DNA of 64,000 bases from Pararhizobium capsulatum DSM 1112 (GTDB lineage Bacteria > Pseudomonadota > Alphaproteobacteria > Rhizobiales > Rhizobiaceae), in NCBI RefSeq assembly GCF_030814475.1, contig NZ_JAUSVF010000001.1:310001-374000 (forward strand), in the 5' to 3' direction. Each line of letters opens with the position of its first letter. Within the stretch, counting starts at the first letter, position 1. This document shows positions 34,778 to 45,942 of the stretch, in pieces. Both the position numbers and the translations under genes were made by a program. The notes beneath the pieces were generated by a model. The model worked only from the letters and a program-made list of their open reading frames with translations, ran no database searches and was not told the origin of the DNA.

Positions 34778-35653
34778 CTACCGATTTTTCCGTTGCGACG
34801 GATGAAGAAGCCGGCGCATCTGAACCATGGCCATTGGCGTGGACAGGCTCGACGCATCCTGCTCGAGCGTCAGTTCATCTGCACCGCGTTTGCGCGCACG
34901 GGCGATGATCTCGAAAACACCGGCGGTCGCCAGATGAAGCGCACGCTCTTCACTCAATCCTTCAAGAAGTCGGGCGAGGAAAAGAGCACTCAGCAGATCA
35001 CCAGTACCGTTTGGAGGATTATCGATCAGACGATGCTCGGCAAGTAAGGCGTGGTTGCCGGAAAGATAGAGATTGCCGGTGCTGCCTGTCATCATCGGCA
35101 GCGCGGAGGTTACCAGCATCCGGGATGGCCCCAGCGAAAGGGCAGCTTCAAGAATGGCCGCATTCGTGTCCAGAGGAGCGCCTGAAAGCCAGGACAGTTC
35201 AAACCGATTGGGCGTTGCCAGATTTGCCAATGGCAGAAGTTGATCACGGATCGCAACAGCAGTAGCCTCGGGTACATAAAGCCCCCCTGCATCACCAATG
35301 ACGGGATCACAGGCATAAAGCAGGTTCGGATTTTTTTGGCGCAGAGCGTCCACGAGACGTGCCACCGCATACGCCTGATGATGTCCCCCAAGATATCCGG
35401 ACAGCACGGCACGGACTTCGCCTGTCCAGGGTGATCGAATAAGATCATCCACTATGGAATTGAAATCTCCCTCGGAGACCGTCACGCGGGTCGAAGGACC
35501 ATGGCCCGGATGCCAGGGCAGGAGCACGGTGGGCAATGCCCACACCGGATAGCCCAGCGTCTCGAGCGCAAAGACAGCCGCTCGGTTTCCCACCGATCCG
35601 CGAACCACATGACTGGAGATGACAATAACGGCGCCGGGCACGGATTCGGACAT
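34778..35653 (-). CDS. pdxY: Pyridoxal kinase (PdxY-type)
   Basis: 291-residue kinase of the ribokinase-like PdxK/PdxY group that phosphorylates pyridoxal in the B6 salvage pathway. Visible: VIVISSHVVRGSVGNRAAVFALETLG (two fragments, substrate loop), VLSGYLGGHHQAYAVA, LYACDPVIGDAGGLYVP, LANLATPNRFELSWLSG and the anion-hole/catalytic NPPNGTGDLLSALFLARLL. The ATG at 35653 follows GTGGAA. The open frame upstream to 35932 lies inside the intergenic region and is not family-like. Divergent from the glutamate dehydrogenase gene. Confidence 0.93.
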   Translation of the reverse strand: MSESVPGAVIVISSHVVRGSVGNRAAVFALETLGYPVWALPTVLLPWHPGHGPSTRVTVSEGDFNSIVDDLIRSPWTGEVRAVLSGYLGGHHQAYAVARLVDALRQKNPNLLYACDPVIGDAGGLYVPEATAVAIRDQLLPLANLATPNRFELSWLSGAPLDTNAAILEAALSLGPSRMLVTSALPMMTGSTGNLYLSGNHALLAEHRLIDNPPNGTGDLLSALFLARLLEGLSEERALHLATAGVFEIIARARKRGADELTLEQDASSLSTPMAMVQMRRLLHPSQRKNR

Positions 35654-35930
35654 GATAAGTTCCACTTTCGTTGCCTGATTCTGATCGCCCGCAACGCGTA
35701 GCGTGTCAACTGGAACCAAAAACGGCGGATTCCGCTCGAAAAGTCTGACAATTGGGTATTTTTCGGGCGATTTTGCCGTAAGAATGCGCAATTTCCCTTC
35801 TTTGGCGGCCCATTTTTGTGAAATTTCCGTCAAAATCGCTGCGAAAAGGCCAGAAGACCGCAAAAACAAATCGCAAACAGCGGACGTTCTGCTAGGTTCT
35901 GGCCAATTCATGATGCAGGGAGAGACAATC

Positions 35931-38900
35931 ATGGGCGCGGGTACGAGTAATCCGAAACGGGAACGACAGATCGAGGGGGCTCAAGCTGTCGCGGTATCCC
36001 TTGGCGGGGATTTTCTTTCGCCGGATACTCTTTTCCGGCGTGCAAGCCAGGACGACCTGGCGGCGTATACGCCAGAAATGCTGGCCCTTTCGGCGCAGCA
36101 CGCCCAGCGCGAAATTGATCATCGTCCGAAGGATACTCCCCGGGTAACGATCAGCGCCATTGATGGTGTCGCACCGGCCGGTACGCCAGTCTCGGTTCTT
36201 TGTGTGACCGACAGAAACATGCCGTTTCTCTATGATTCGGTGATGGGGGAGGTGACGAGCACCCACCGTGACATCCACATGGCGGTGCATCCGATCGTCG
36301 TGGCTGAAAAGGGGAAAGCCGCAAAGCTCTTCGATCCGGACCAGCCCAGCGATCCGGCGCTGCGCATCAGCCACATCCAGATTCACCTATCCCTGCTCTC
36401 CGAGCGCGAAGCCGAAGCACTCGCGGCGCGTCTGGAGAACGTACTGACCCAGGTCCATCAGGCCGTCGACGATTGGCCGGCGATGACAGCTCTGCTGGAT
36501 GAGGCGATGAGTGAGCTCGAAGGTCACAATGCAGGACGCCGCAAGCGCGACCGCGACGAAGCACTTGCATTCCTGAGCTGGCTCAGAGCCAATAATTTCA
36601 CGTTCCTCGGCATGCGGGAATATTCCTATACCGGCGAAGGCGAGACAGCCATTGTCGAGCGCGGCACCAGACATGGGCTCGGGATATTGTCCAATCCCGA
36701 TGTGCGTGTGCTGCGGCAGGGCAAAGACGCTGTTGTGACCACGCCCGAGATTCTCGCCTTCCTGCAAGGACCGGATTACCTGATTGTCACGAAGGCAAAC
36801 GTCAAGTCGGTCATCCATCGCCGTGCCTATATGGACTATATCGGCGTCAAGCGCTTCGACGCTGAGGGAAAGTGCATCGGCGAACTCAGGATCGTCGGTC
36901 TTTTCACATCGACCGCCTATACGCGTCCTGCAGCCGAAATCCCGCTCTTACGTTTCAAGGTGGAAAAAATCATCGACCAGTTCGGCTATGACCCGCAGAG
37001 TCATTCCGGCAAGATGTTGATGAATACGCTCGAATCCTATCCCCGCGACGATCTTTTTCAGATCGACGTTGGTTTGCTTACCTCCTTCTGCGAACAGATC
37101 AATGAATTGGGAGATCGACCGCGCGCGAGGGTCTTGCCGCGCATCGATCACTTCGATCGTTTTGTCTCGGTCATCATCTATGTGCCGCGCGAACAGTACG
37201 ACTCGGATGTACGCGAAAAGATAGGCAATTATCTGAAAACCGTCTATGACGGCCGCGTTTCGGCCTATTATCCTGCGTTTCCCGAAGGCGGGCTTGCCCG
37301 CGTTCACTTCATCATCGGCCGATCCGGCGGAAAGACACCGCGCATTGCGCAGGCCAAGCTTGAAACTGCGGTCAGGGATATCGTTACGCGCTGGGTTGAT
37401 CGCTTCGACCTGCTTGCGCGCGAGGACGGAATAACGATCGAGGCCGGACAGGCCTATCAGGCCGCCTTCACGCCGGCCGAAGCCTATGCCGATCTTACCG
37501 ACATCTCGGCTTGCAGACAGAGCGATCCCATACGCATCGCCTTCTATCAGAAGTCGGGTAAGGGACCCCAATCACTGGAACTGAAAATCTTCCATGCTGA
37601 TGAGCCGGTATCCCTGTCGCACCGTGTTCCACTGCTTGAAAATCTGGGTTTTCGCGTCATCAGCGAACAGACCCACGATATCGTGGTCAACGATGCATCC
37701 GACCGCCGGCTGGTAGTGCTGCACGACATGGAACTCGTGCATCGCGACGGCCAGATGCTCGACCTTGCAAAAATGGGACCGCTTCTGGAGGAGGCTTATC
37801 TCTCCGCCTGGAACGGCCTTATCGAAGATGACGCGTTCAATCGGCTCATTCTGCTGACCGGACTGGCAGCACGCGAAGTAACGGTCCTGCGCGCCTATGC
37901 CCGCTATCTTCGCCAGACCGGCATAACCTATTCGCAAGGCTATATCGCTGAAACGCTCAATAAATATTCCTCGATCGCCAGCGATATCTTCAAACTCTTT
38001 GTCACCCATCTCGATCCCGCTCTTGAGGAAAAGCCGCGCCAGAAGCGGATCAAGTCCCTGGAAACAGCCATCGAGACGGATCTTTCTGCCGTGCCAAGTC
38101 TGGATGAGGACCAGATTCTGCGCCGCTATGTCAACGCTGTAAAAGCGACCTTGCGCACCAACTATTTCCAGCGCGACATCACTGGCTTGCCGCATGCAAT
38201 GCTTGCTTTCAAGCTCGATCCAAAGATGCTGGAAGGCCTGCCGGAGCCGCGCCCGTTCCGCGAAATCTTCGTCTACGGCACGGAAGTCGAGGGCGTGCAT
38301 CTGCGCTTCGGCAAGGTGGCCCGCGGCGGGTTGCGTTGGTCCGACCGCGCCCAGGATTATCGCACCGAAGTTCTCGGCCTCGTCAAGGCACAGCAGGTCA
38401 AGAACGCCGTCATTGTTCCCGTCGGCGCCAAGGGCGGTTTCTATCCGAAGCTACTTCCGGCGGGCGGGACAAGAGACGAAATCTTCCAGGCAGGAACCAA
38501 CGCCTACAAGACCTATATCCGCACGCTTCTGTCGATCACTGACAACATCGTTGGCCAGGACGTGATCCCGCCAGCTGACACGTTGCGTCTGGACGGCGAT
38601 GATCCCTATTTCGTCGTCGCCGCCGACAAAGGAACGGCAACCTTTTCCGACACCGCCAACGCGCTGGCGCAAGAAGCAGGCTTCTGGCTGGACGACGCTT
38701 TCGCTTCGGGCGGTTCTGCCGGCTATGACCACAAGAAGATGGGCATCACCGCCCGCGGCGCCTGGGAAACTGTCAAGCGGCATTTCCGCGAGATGAACAC
38801 CGATATCCAGACGACACCCTTTAACGTTGTCGGCGTGGGCGACATGTCCGGAGACGTGTTCGGCAATGGCATGCTGTTGTCGGAAAAAATCCGGCTGATT

Positions 38901-40718
38901 GCCGCCTTCGACCATCGCGACATCTTCATCGATCCTGATCCGGATATCGAACGGTCGTTCACTGAACGGAAACGGATGTTCAACCTGCCGCGTTCAAGCT
39001 GGCAGGACTATGATCGCGAAACGCTTTCCAAGGGCGCAATGATCATTCCGCGTTCCGTCAAGTCGGTCACATTGACCCCGGAAGCCGCCGCTGCCATTCA
39101 TCTGGACAAGCAGCAGGCCACACCTTTCGAGATCATGACAGCGATCCTGAAGAGCCCGGCGGATCTTCTCTGGTTCGGTGGCATCGGCACCTATGTTCGG
39201 GGGCCTGGCGAAACCGATGCGGAAGTGGGCGACCGCGCCAACGATCCGATCCGCATTTCGGCCGACGACGTCGGCGCGCGCGTGATCGGCGAAGGTGCCA
39301 ATCTCGGCGTCACACAACGCGGCCGCATTGCCTTCGGCCTCAAGGGCGGACGTTGCAACTCCGATGCGATCGACAATTCGGCCGGCGTCAACTCGTCGGA
39401 CTTCGAGGTCAATATCAAGATCGCGCTGGCTTCAGCGATGAACGATGGCAAGCTTACCCGCGCCAAGCGCAACACGCTGCTTGCGTCGATGACCGATCAG
39501 GTGGCGCATCTGGTGCTGCGCAACAACTACGAACAATCACTGGCAATCTCCCTGACCGAGATGTTGGGTGCCGCCAATCGCACACCATTGTCGCGACTGA
39601 TGACCCGGCTCGAAACCGAGGGGAAGCTGAACCGCAAGGTGGAGGTACTTCCCAATGATCAGGCACTCAGCGAACGCTATCAATCCGGCAAGGCACTGAG
39701 CCGCGCCGAGATCGGGGTGCTCCTGTCCTATGCCAAGATTGTTCTCTTTGACGAAATCGTCGAGAGCCAGCTGCCGGATGATCCCTATTTCCACGAAACA
39801 TTGATGAATTACTTTCCGGCGAAAATGCACAAGCTGCACGCCGGTGATATCGAAACGCATCGCCTTCGCCGCGAAATCATCGCGACTGTCCTTGCAAACG
39901 ACGTCATCAATCGTGGCGGCCCAGCCTTCGTCAGCACCATGATGGATCTGACCGGTTCGCTGCCGGCGGAAGTTATCAAGGCCGCTGTCCTCGCCTGGGA
40001 TGGCTGCCACCTAGGGCGGATTAACGGCGAGATCGACGCTCTCGACACCATCATAGATGGCCGGGTGCAGAACGAGCTTTATCAGGACTTGAGCCGCGTC
40101 TTTGCCGTCGTCACCGAAAGGACACTGCGGACCAAGGCGGTTGGAGGTGCACTCGGAAACGCCGTTGAAGGCGTGCAGCAGGCGCTCGTGAAGCTCAAGC
40201 CGACCCTGCATGGCTCGGTCCCGGCAGATGCGACACAACAGATGCAAATGCGTGCCGCCTACTTCGTCGAAAAGGGCGTTCCGTTACGATTGGCAGAGGA
40301 AGTTGCCGGGCTTGAATTGATGACGGTCGTTCCGGAAATCATCCAGATTTCCGCCGAAACCGGTGTTACACTTGCCCGCACCGCGCAGAGCTACTTCGGC
40401 GTTACCCAGCATCTTCGGGTTGCCCGGCTTCTTGCTGCTGCCGAGAGAGTATCGGCGACCGATCAGTACGAGGCCATGGCACTTGCGCGCAGCGTTGGCG
40501 ACATCGCGGCGGCACGACGCCAGATTACCATCGCCGCGCTCGCCGACAAGAAGTCCGAACGCAACCCAGTGCTCACCTGGCGGGAAGGCGATCATGACCG
40601 CATCGGCCGGATCAGCGACCAGTTGACACAACTCACGGAAACCGGTGAAACGACGCTTGCCAAGATCACCGTTGCGGCTGGTCTGCTGAGTGATCTTGCG
40701 CAGATGCATCCGAAATGA
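35931..40718 (+). CDS. NAD-specific glutamate dehydrogenase, large (180-kDa) type
   Basis: 1595-residue enzyme converting glutamate to 2-oxoglutarate and ammonia with NAD. This L-GDH180 class is typical of proteobacteria and unrelated in size to the 50-kDa GDHs. Residues up to about 700 form the long N-terminal regulatory part with ACT-like segments (TDRNMPFLYDSVMGEVTS). The catalytic core includes RFGKVARGGLRWSDRAQDYR, VLGLVKAQQVKNAVIVPVGAKGGF (two fragments), GVGDMSGDVFGNGML for NAD and VGARVIGEGANLGVTQRGRI. AGGGAGAGACAATC precedes the ATG at 35931. Single gene, ended by a perfect 30-bp palindrome. Confidence 0.96.
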   Translation: MGAGTSNPKRERQIEGAQAVAVSLGGDFLSPDTLFRRASQDDLAAYTPEMLALSAQHAQREIDHRPKDTPRVTISAIDGVAPAGTPVSVLCVTDRNMPFLYDSVMGEVTSTHRDIHMAVHPIVVAEKGKAAKLFDPDQPSDPALRISHIQIHLSLLSEREAEALAARLENVLTQVHQAVDDWPAMTALLDEAMSELEGHNAGRRKRDRDEALAFLSWLRANNFTFLGMREYSYTGEGETAIVERGTRHGLGILSNPDVRVLRQGKDAVVTTPEILAFLQGPDYLIVTKANVKSVIHRRAYMDYIGVKRFDAEGKCIGELRIVGLFTSTAYTRPAAEIPLLRFKVEKIIDQFGYDPQSHSGKMLMNTLESYPRDDLFQIDVGLLTSFCEQINELGDRPRARVLPRIDHFDRFVSVIIYVPREQYDSDVREKIGNYLKTVYDGRVSAYYPAFPEGGLARVHFIIGRSGGKTPRIAQAKLETAVRDIVTRWVDRFDLLAREDGITIEAGQAYQAAFTPAEAYADLTDISACRQSDPIRIAFYQKSGKGPQSLELKIFHADEPVSLSHRVPLLENLGFRVISEQTHDIVVNDASDRRLVVLHDMELVHRDGQMLDLAKMGPLLEEAYLSAWNGLIEDDAFNRLILLTGLAAREVTVLRAYARYLRQTGITYSQGYIAETLNKYSSIASDIFKLFVTHLDPALEEKPRQKRIKSLETAIETDLSAVPSLDEDQILRRYVNAVKATLRTNYFQRDITGLPHAMLAFKLDPKMLEGLPEPRPFREIFVYGTEVEGVHLRFGKVARGGLRWSDRAQDYRTEVLGLVKAQQVKNAVIVPVGAKGGFYPKLLPAGGTRDEIFQAGTNAYKTYIRTLLSITDNIVGQDVIPPADTLRLDGDDPYFVVAADKGTATFSDTANALAQEAGFWLDDAFASGGSAGYDHKKMGITARGAWETVKRHFREMNTDIQTTPFNVVGVGDMSGDVFGNGMLLSEKIRLIAAFDHRDIFIDPDPDIERSFTERKRMFNLPRSSWQDYDRETLSKGAMIIPRSVKSVTLTPEAAAAIHLDKQQATPFEIMTAILKSPADLLWFGGIGTYVRGPGETDAEVGDRANDPIRISADDVGARVIGEGANLGVTQRGRIAFGLKGGRCNSDAIDNSAGVNSSDFEVNIKIALASAMNDGKLTRAKRNTLLASMTDQVAHLVLRNNYEQSLAISLTEMLGAANRTPLSRLMTRLETEGKLNRKVEVLPNDQALSERYQSGKALSRAEIGVLLSYAKIVLFDEIVESQLPDDPYFHETLMNYFPAKMHKLHAGDIETHRLRREIIATVLANDVINRGGPAFVSTMMDLTGSLPAEVIKAAVLAWDGCHLGRINGEIDALDTIIDGRVQNELYQDLSRVFAVVTERTLRTKAVGGALGNAVEGVQQALVKLKPTLHGSVPADATQQMQMRAAYFVEKGVPLRLAEEVAGLELMTVVPEIIQISAETGVTLARTAQSYFGVTQHLRVARLLAAAERVSATDQYEAMALARSVGDIAAARRQITIAALADKKSERNPVLTWREGDHDRIGRISDQLTQLTETGETTLAKITVAAGLLSDLAQMHPK

Positions 40719-40731
40719 AAAAGTCCGCTGG

Positions 40732-40764
40732 CCCGGAGTAGATCGATCGATCTACTCCGGGTTT
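40732..40764 (+). terminator. Palindromic terminator-like hairpin after NAD-GDH
   Basis: Perfect 15+15-bp palindrome without a loop (arms CCCGGAGTAGATCGA and its complement, 40732-40761), containing a double ATCGAT repeat, followed by TTTA. It lies 13 nt after the GDH stop codon and blocks read-through into the transporter gene. The T tract is short. Confidence 0.6.
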
Positions 40765-40851
40765 ACGCGCGACCGCGGGAGCCGCGCCCAGATGATAGCC
40801 GGTCAATCCGGGCGGGAGCAGGACTTGCAGCAGACGAAACAGGCCGATGCC

Positions 40852-42219
40852 ATGGGGCAGCAGAATGTCACCCGAGCCGGCCTCTTGGGCTGGATGCTCT
40901 TTGACTGGGCGGCCCAACCCTTCTTCACGGTGATCGTTACCTTCATTTTTGGCCCTTATTTCGTTTCCCGGCTCACGAGCGATGCTGACTATGGGCAGGC
41001 GATGTGGGGATACACACTGACCGTTTCCGGCATTATCATTGCAATTCTGTCTCCCATCCTCGGATCCATCGCCGATGCGACGGGTGCGAGAAAACCCTGG
41101 ATCGCCTTTTTTGCCGTCATCAAGATCACCGCGCTTTCAGCGCTCTGGTTTGCTGCACCCGGCTCGCCGCTCGTCATTCCGTTGATCTGCATCGTGCTGG
41201 CCACGATCGCTGCGGAATTCTCGATCGTTTTCAATGATTCCATGCTGCCGAAGCTGGTGACGGAGGAGGAAACGGGCCGCATCTCCAATCTCGCCTGGGG
41301 GATTGGATATCTGGGTGGCATGATCGTGCTGATCGCCGTCGTTGCTTTGCTTGCCGGTAGTCCGGAATCCGGCAAAACATTGCTCGGTCTCGACCCTCTG
41401 TTCGGTCTTGATCCGGCGACGGGAGAGGATGCGCGCATCACGGGGCCGATCTCTGCCCTCTGGTACCTCGTCTTCATCCTGCCGATGTTCCTGTTCACCC
41501 CAGACACGAAGAAGACGGCAATTTCTGCTCGTGCAGCCGTCCGATCAGGACTGCGCGAACTTGGACATTCATTGCTCGAGTTGAAGCAACGGGAGGGCAT
41601 GCTGCGGTTTCTTGTCGCCCGCATGATCTACCAGGATGGGGTGAACGGGCTTCTGGCACTCGGCGGCACATTTGCAGCCGGTATGTTCGCATGGCGAACC
41701 GTCGAGCTTGGGGTCTATGGGATCATTCTCAATGTTGTGGCGATCGGGGGGTGCCTCTACGCCAGCCGGCTCGATCGCAAGCTCGGTTCCAAGACCATCG
41801 TGATGGCAAGCCTCATATGCTTGGTGATCGCAACCCTCGGCATCGTTTCAACGGGACCCGGCTACACCCTCTTCGGCCTTTTACCTCTTTCCACCGACGA
41901 CAGTGGGGGTCTCTTCGGCACAGCGGCAGAAAAGGCCTATATCGTCTTCGGCCTTCTTGTCGGGATCGCATTCGGGCCTGTACAGGCGTCGTCCCGTTCT
42001 TATCTTGCCCGCAGCGTGCGTCCTGACGAAGCTGGACGGTATTTCGGTCTCTACGCGCTGTCAGGCCGGGCGACTTCGTTTCTTGCACCGGCGTCTGTCG
42101 CGACCATTACCCTTGCCACAGGCTCCGCACGGTTGGGAATGATGGCGCTTGTCGCCTTTCTGGGGCTTGGACTGCTGCTCCTGCTGATGACCCCCTATCC
42201 GGCAAGCAAACGCGCATAA
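40852..42219 (+). CDS. UMF1/Atg22-type MFS transporter
   Basis: About 455-residue, 12-TM permease of the UMF1 family (relatives of yeast vacuolar effluxer Atg22). The N-terminal [23 protein letters not shown] is the family hallmark. [17 protein letters not shown] fills loop 2-3 and [27 protein letters not shown] the late conserved block. The substrate is unknown; amino acid export is known only for Atg22. The start at 40852 gives the usual short N terminus; ATG 40792 is an alternative. Convergent with purH. Confidence 0.88.
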   Translation: MGQQNVTRAGLLGWMLFDWAAQPFFTVIVTFIFGPYFVSRLTSDADYGQAMWGYTLTVSGIIIAILSPILGSIADATGARKPWIAFFAVIKITALSALWFAAPGSPLVIPLICIVLATIAAEFSIVFNDSMLPKLVTEEETGRISNLAWGIGYLGGMIVLIAVVALLAGSPESGKTLLGLDPLFGLDPATGEDARITGPISALWYLVFILPMFLFTPDTKKTAISARAAVRSGLRELGHSLLELKQREGMLRFLVARMIYQDGVNGLLALGGTFAAGMFAWRTVELGVYGIILNVVAIGGCLYASRLDRKLGSKTIVMASLICLVIATLGIVSTGPGYTLFGLLPLSTDDSGGLFGTAAEKAYIVFGLLVGIAFGPVQASSRSYLARSVRPDEAGRYFGLYALSGRATSFLAPASVATITLATGSARLGMMALVAFLGLGLLLLLMTPYPASKRA

Positions 42220-42253
42220 AAAACCTGCCGAGCAAAGAAGCGCGGCAGGTTTT
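42218..42253. terminator. Bidirectional terminator between UMF1 gene and purH
   Basis: AAAACCTGCC / GGCAGGTTTT, 14-nt loop, with A and T runs on either side. It begins at the transporter stop codon and ends 19 nt from the purH stop codon. Confidence 0.85.
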
Positions 42254-42271
42254 CATGAGTGTTCGATACCG

Positions 42272-43882
42272 TCAGTGGCGGAAGTGGCGCATCCCCGTAA
42301 AGACCATGGCGATGCCGGCCTCGTCAGCCGCCGCAATCACCTCGTCGTCCCGCATAGACCCGCCCGGCTGGATGACCGCCGTGGCGCCGGCAGCGACCGC
42401 AGATAGCAGGCCGTCGGCAAATGGCAGGAACGCTTCGGATGCGACTGCAGAGCCTATCGTCAGCGGCTTCGGCAATCCGAGTGTCTTGGCAGCTTCTTCG
42501 GCCTTGATGGCCGCGATCCGCACGGAATCCACCCGGCTCATCTGGCCGGCACCAATCCCGACGGTCTGACCATTCTTGGCATAGACGACCGCGTTCGACT
42601 TGACGTGTTTTGCGACCCTGAAGGCAAACTTCATGTCGATCAGTTCCTGCGCGCTCGGAGCCCGCTTGGTGACGACCTTGAGTTCGAGATCCTCAACCAT
42701 GCCATTGTCACGGGTCTGGACAAGAAGACCGCCGGCAACGGTTTTCGCGGTAAGCCCTGGCACGCGGGGATCAGGAAGGGCTCCGGTTACCAAGAGACGC
42801 AAATTGACCTTGCGGGCAATGATGGCCTTAGCCTCGTCGCTGACTTCAGGCGCAATGATCACCTCGGTAAAGAGCTTGACGATTTCCTCGGCAGTTGCAG
42901 CATCCAATGTCTGGTTCAGGGCGATGATACCACCGAAAGCGGAGGTCGAATCGCAAGCCAAGGCGCGCGAATAAGCTTCCAGAAGCGTACTCCCGGTCGC
43001 AACGCCACAAGGGTTCGCATGCTTGATGATAGCGCAGGCAGGTCCTTGATCGGCCGGAAACTCCGCCACCAGTTCAAAGGCCGCATCGGTATCGTTGATA
43101 TTGTTGTAGGAAAGCTGTTTTCCCTGAAGCAAAGTTGCCGTGGCGACGCCGGGACGGTTTTCGCCCGTTACATAGAACGCAGCCTTCTGGTGGGGATTTT
43201 CGCCGTAGCGCATCTCTTCCTTCAACACGCCGCCAATCGTCCTGTGACGCGGCATTGGCGTGTCCAGAACCTCGGCGAACCAGCTCGAAATCGCGGTATC
43301 GTAAGCGGCCGTGCGCGCATAGGCCTTGGCAGCCATGGTGCGACGGAAGGCAAAACTGGTCGTGCCCGACGCAAGCTCCTCAACGAGCACGCCGTAGTCT
43401 GCCGGATCGGTGAGGATCGTCACATAAGCATGATTCTTGGCGGATGCCCTGATCATCGCCGGGCCGCCAATATCGATATTTTCGACCGTGGTCGGATAAT
43501 CCTCGCCCTTGGCCCGCACTTCCTCAAAGGGATAGAGATTGATCACAGCAAGATCGATTCCGGTAATGCCATGCTTGGTCATTGCCTCGACATGCTCCGC
43601 ATCGTCGCGGATGGCAAGCAAACCACCGTGCACGCCTGGATGCAGTGTCTTCACGCGACCATCCATAACTTCCGGAAAACCGGTAAGCTCCGATACGTCG
43701 TCAACCGGCAATCCAGCCTCTGACAACGCCTTATGCGTGCCTCCGGTCGATACCAGACGGATGCCCTTTTCATGAAGTTGGCGAGCCAGATCGACGATCC
43801 CGGTCTTGTCCGATACGGAAAGCAGGGCAGTACGGACAGTTACCTGATCCGGAGCGGGAATTTTCTTGGAGGCGACGGCCAT
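42272..43882 (-). CDS. purH: Bifunctional AICAR formyltransferase / IMP cyclohydrolase
   Basis: 536-residue enzyme for the last two steps of purine synthesis. The N-terminal MGS-like cyclohydrolase domain shows [36 protein letters not shown] and [15 protein letters not shown]. The C-terminal transformylase has [32 protein letters not shown], the catalytic KHANPCGVA (Lys-His) and [23 protein letters not shown] (two fragments). AAGGAGCTTGCTG precedes the ATG at 43882. It follows the heparinase-like gene on the same strand after about 190 nt. Confidence 0.98.
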   Translation of the reverse strand: MAVASKKIPAPDQVTVRTALLSVSDKTGIVDLARQLHEKGIRLVSTGGTHKALSEAGLPVDDVSELTGFPEVMDGRVKTLHPGVHGGLLAIRDDAEHVEAMTKHGITGIDLAVINLYPFEEVRAKGEDYPTTVENIDIGGPAMIRASAKNHAYVTILTDPADYGVLVEELASGTTSFAFRRTMAAKAYARTAAYDTAISSWFAEVLDTPMPRHRTIGGVLKEEMRYGENPHQKAAFYVTGENRPGVATATLLQGKQLSYNNINDTDAAFELVAEFPADQGPACAIIKHANPCGVATGSTLLEAYSRALACDSTSAFGGIIALNQTLDAATAEEIVKLFTEVIIAPEVSDEAKAIIARKVNLRLLVTGALPDPRVPGLTAKTVAGGLLVQTRDNGMVEDLELKVVTKRAPSAQELIDMKFAFRVAKHVKSNAVVYAKNGQTVGIGAGQMSRVDSVRIAAIKAEEAAKTLGLPKPLTIGSAVASEAFLPFADGLLSAVAAGATAVIQPGGSMRDDEVIAAADEAGIAMVFTGMRHFRH

Positions 43883-44069
43883 CAGCAAGCTCCTTATGCG
43901 GCGCCGGAGCATGGGATCCGGCCGTGGGCTATGGTTTGGGTGCCGTTAGCATAGCTACGGCCGAGAGGAAACCGTGGGGTTCCGCAGTTGGCGGATATTT
44001 TGCCTTCACAAATCACCATCGCTTCGCGAGCAACCGGAGACTCCGGCTAAGTGTCGAAGCGGAAGCGCG

Positions 44070-45755
44070 TCATCCTTCGCGCGTCAGTATCCATTGAATC
44101 TCTGAGAGGTTCGCTGCGTTGAAGGCGATCAGAAGCTGTAGTGATTTTCGAACGCCGGAGGGATCAGCGAAGAAGATATCCTCTTCGATCGAGACCGGCG
44201 CATCGTGACAGGAAAACAGCCAGATCTCGCCATCCGGAGCCGTCAGATACACCTCGTTTTGGCTATGCTGGCGAAGCTTGATGGCCGGATGAATATGGAA
44301 ACGCGCTTCCGCCTGGGCCGAAGCCGTTTCGCCAAGTTCGCCGCCATCCGGCTTCGTCAAACGATCTCGGCCGCGCAGCATCGTACCTTGAGCATTGAGG
44401 TTGAGATCGCGTTCGTGAAGAATTCCAAAGGCGTCGACATAGCCGTTGTGGCTGGCAACAACGGCTTCACCCCCGGTGGACTGACTCTCCCGTTCCACCC
44501 CGACCTTGGTCGCACCGCCGGTAACGATTGGTCCCAGGAAACGGGATTGGGACAATCGTGCGGACGAACGATCATTGATTGTCACCGTGGAATGCGCTGC
44601 CGTTGCCCGCGCCATCTGGCGAAATCTTTCGCCGGCGAATTTGGGTGAGCCTGAATTGATGATGTAGCGTTGTTTGCCCGATGACATCTCGAAGGACAGG
44701 CAGCCGGCATGAGCATTGCGCGACAGCTCTGGTGAAAGCGGAAGGCCGGTATCGACAATGACGGCCGTGTCACGCATCGCCAACCGCTCGTAACCTATAT
44801 GCGGCATGCCCTTGAATGGTGCGCCGGAGGTTTCGTCATATCTGAGAACCGACATCAGCTCGTTTGCAAGGGTCGATGTGGCACCGTTGAATAACGCAAG
44901 TTCGCCACCCTGATGCCGAAAGAACCGCAAAGCCGGATACATGCGATCGATACATGGGATAAGCCGTGCCGGCAGATCGTGGCCAAGATTGACGTAAGTC
45001 TGGCGCAGCGGCAACAAATCGAGAAGCAGCTCCAGCCCGACGCGAGGATTGCGCGAGCAATGCCCGCCGTCAGGCAAAATTTGACGATCGAGTTCCTGAT
45101 CGAGATTCCGCGCCGCCTTCCTGATGGAATTTTCCGAGGCCGGCATCGCTACCGAGGCCATGGCAAGCGCAATGCGGACCCGAAGCCGCGCTTCACCGTC
45201 GCGCGTCGTGTCAGCCACGTGCCTTAAGTAGCGCAGCTGAAATGCAAGACTTTTCAGAAAACGACGATAGAACGCGTGCTCGGTGTTTCGGAGAATAACA
45301 GGCGAGTGGGATAGCCAGGCGATGACCCTTTGCGCAATGATATCAGGATCCCAGGAAAGCCCCCCGATATGACGCCCATGGGTGATAATCCAATCATTCA
45401 ACACTTGCCTTAGGCGAACGAAGTCCTTTTCCTCGCTGAGAGATCGCATATGGCGGACCCAACCGAAAGAATGCAGCCTGACCGCAAATTCATGGGAAGG
45501 AAGATCCAGTTCGAACGGAGATTCGCCCTCGGTGTCAAGAACCCGGCCAGCAAGTGGAAAACGGCCATCGATGATCTCATTGGCAACGAAAGGATCAACG
45601 GCCCGAAGATCCGTCGGCGCCACGATCAGGCGATCCGGCGTTCGGCCTGCAAAGCGACCAGCACTGTTGCGGCCCAAGGCAAGCCTGCGCGAAAATCGGC
45701 GCCAGCCCTCACGCAGATACAGATAGAGAAGCCTCTGGCGGTCCGAAAAACGCAT
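44070..45755 (-). CDS. Heparinase II/III-like protein
   Basis: About 561-residue protein with an N-terminal alpha-helical part and a C-terminal heparinase II/III beta-sandwich (YETSGAPFKGMPHIGYERLA, MARATAAHSTVTINDRSSAR, the His/Tyr region VVASHNGYVDAFGILHERDL). Members cleave acidic polysaccharides by beta-elimination, but this rhizobial group, found beside rsmB and purH, has no known substrate. No clear signal peptide, so a cytoplasmic location is suggested. ATG 45755 is chosen over a TTG 14 codons upstream; the ribosome binding site (GGGGGAG) is rather distant. Confidence 0.85.
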   Translation of the reverse strand: MRFSDRQRLLYLYLREGWRRFSRRLALGRNSAGRFAGRTPDRLIVAPTDLRAVDPFVANEIIDGRFPLAGRVLDTEGESPFELDLPSHEFAVRLHSFGWVRHMRSLSEEKDFVRLRQVLNDWIITHGRHIGGLSWDPDIIAQRVIAWLSHSPVILRNTEHAFYRRFLKSLAFQLRYLRHVADTTRDGEARLRVRIALAMASVAMPASENSIRKAARNLDQELDRQILPDGGHCSRNPRVGLELLLDLLPLRQTYVNLGHDLPARLIPCIDRMYPALRFFRHQGGELALFNGATSTLANELMSVLRYDETSGAPFKGMPHIGYERLAMRDTAVIVDTGLPLSPELSRNAHAGCLSFEMSSGKQRYIINSGSPKFAGERFRQMARATAAHSTVTINDRSSARLSQSRFLGPIVTGGATKVGVERESQSTGGEAVVASHNGYVDAFGILHERDLNLNAQGTMLRGRDRLTKPDGGELGETASAQAEARFHIHPAIKLRQHSQNEVYLTAPDGEIWLFSCHDAPVSIEEDIFFADPSGVRKSLQLLIAFNAANLSEIQWILTREG

Positions 45756-45942
45756 TACGCCCGCATGTCTCCCCCAGTTCCAAGACGTGCCAAGCAATCA
45801 CATGATGCAACACTGCCTAGCAAAATCAGTCCGGAATTGCCTAAACTTTTACGGATAATGCATTGTTGTCCGAGGAGGACGGTGCCGTCAATCGAATGCA
45901 TGGAATGGATTGTTGACAGCCGGTTCACATCTCGTGATGAAA

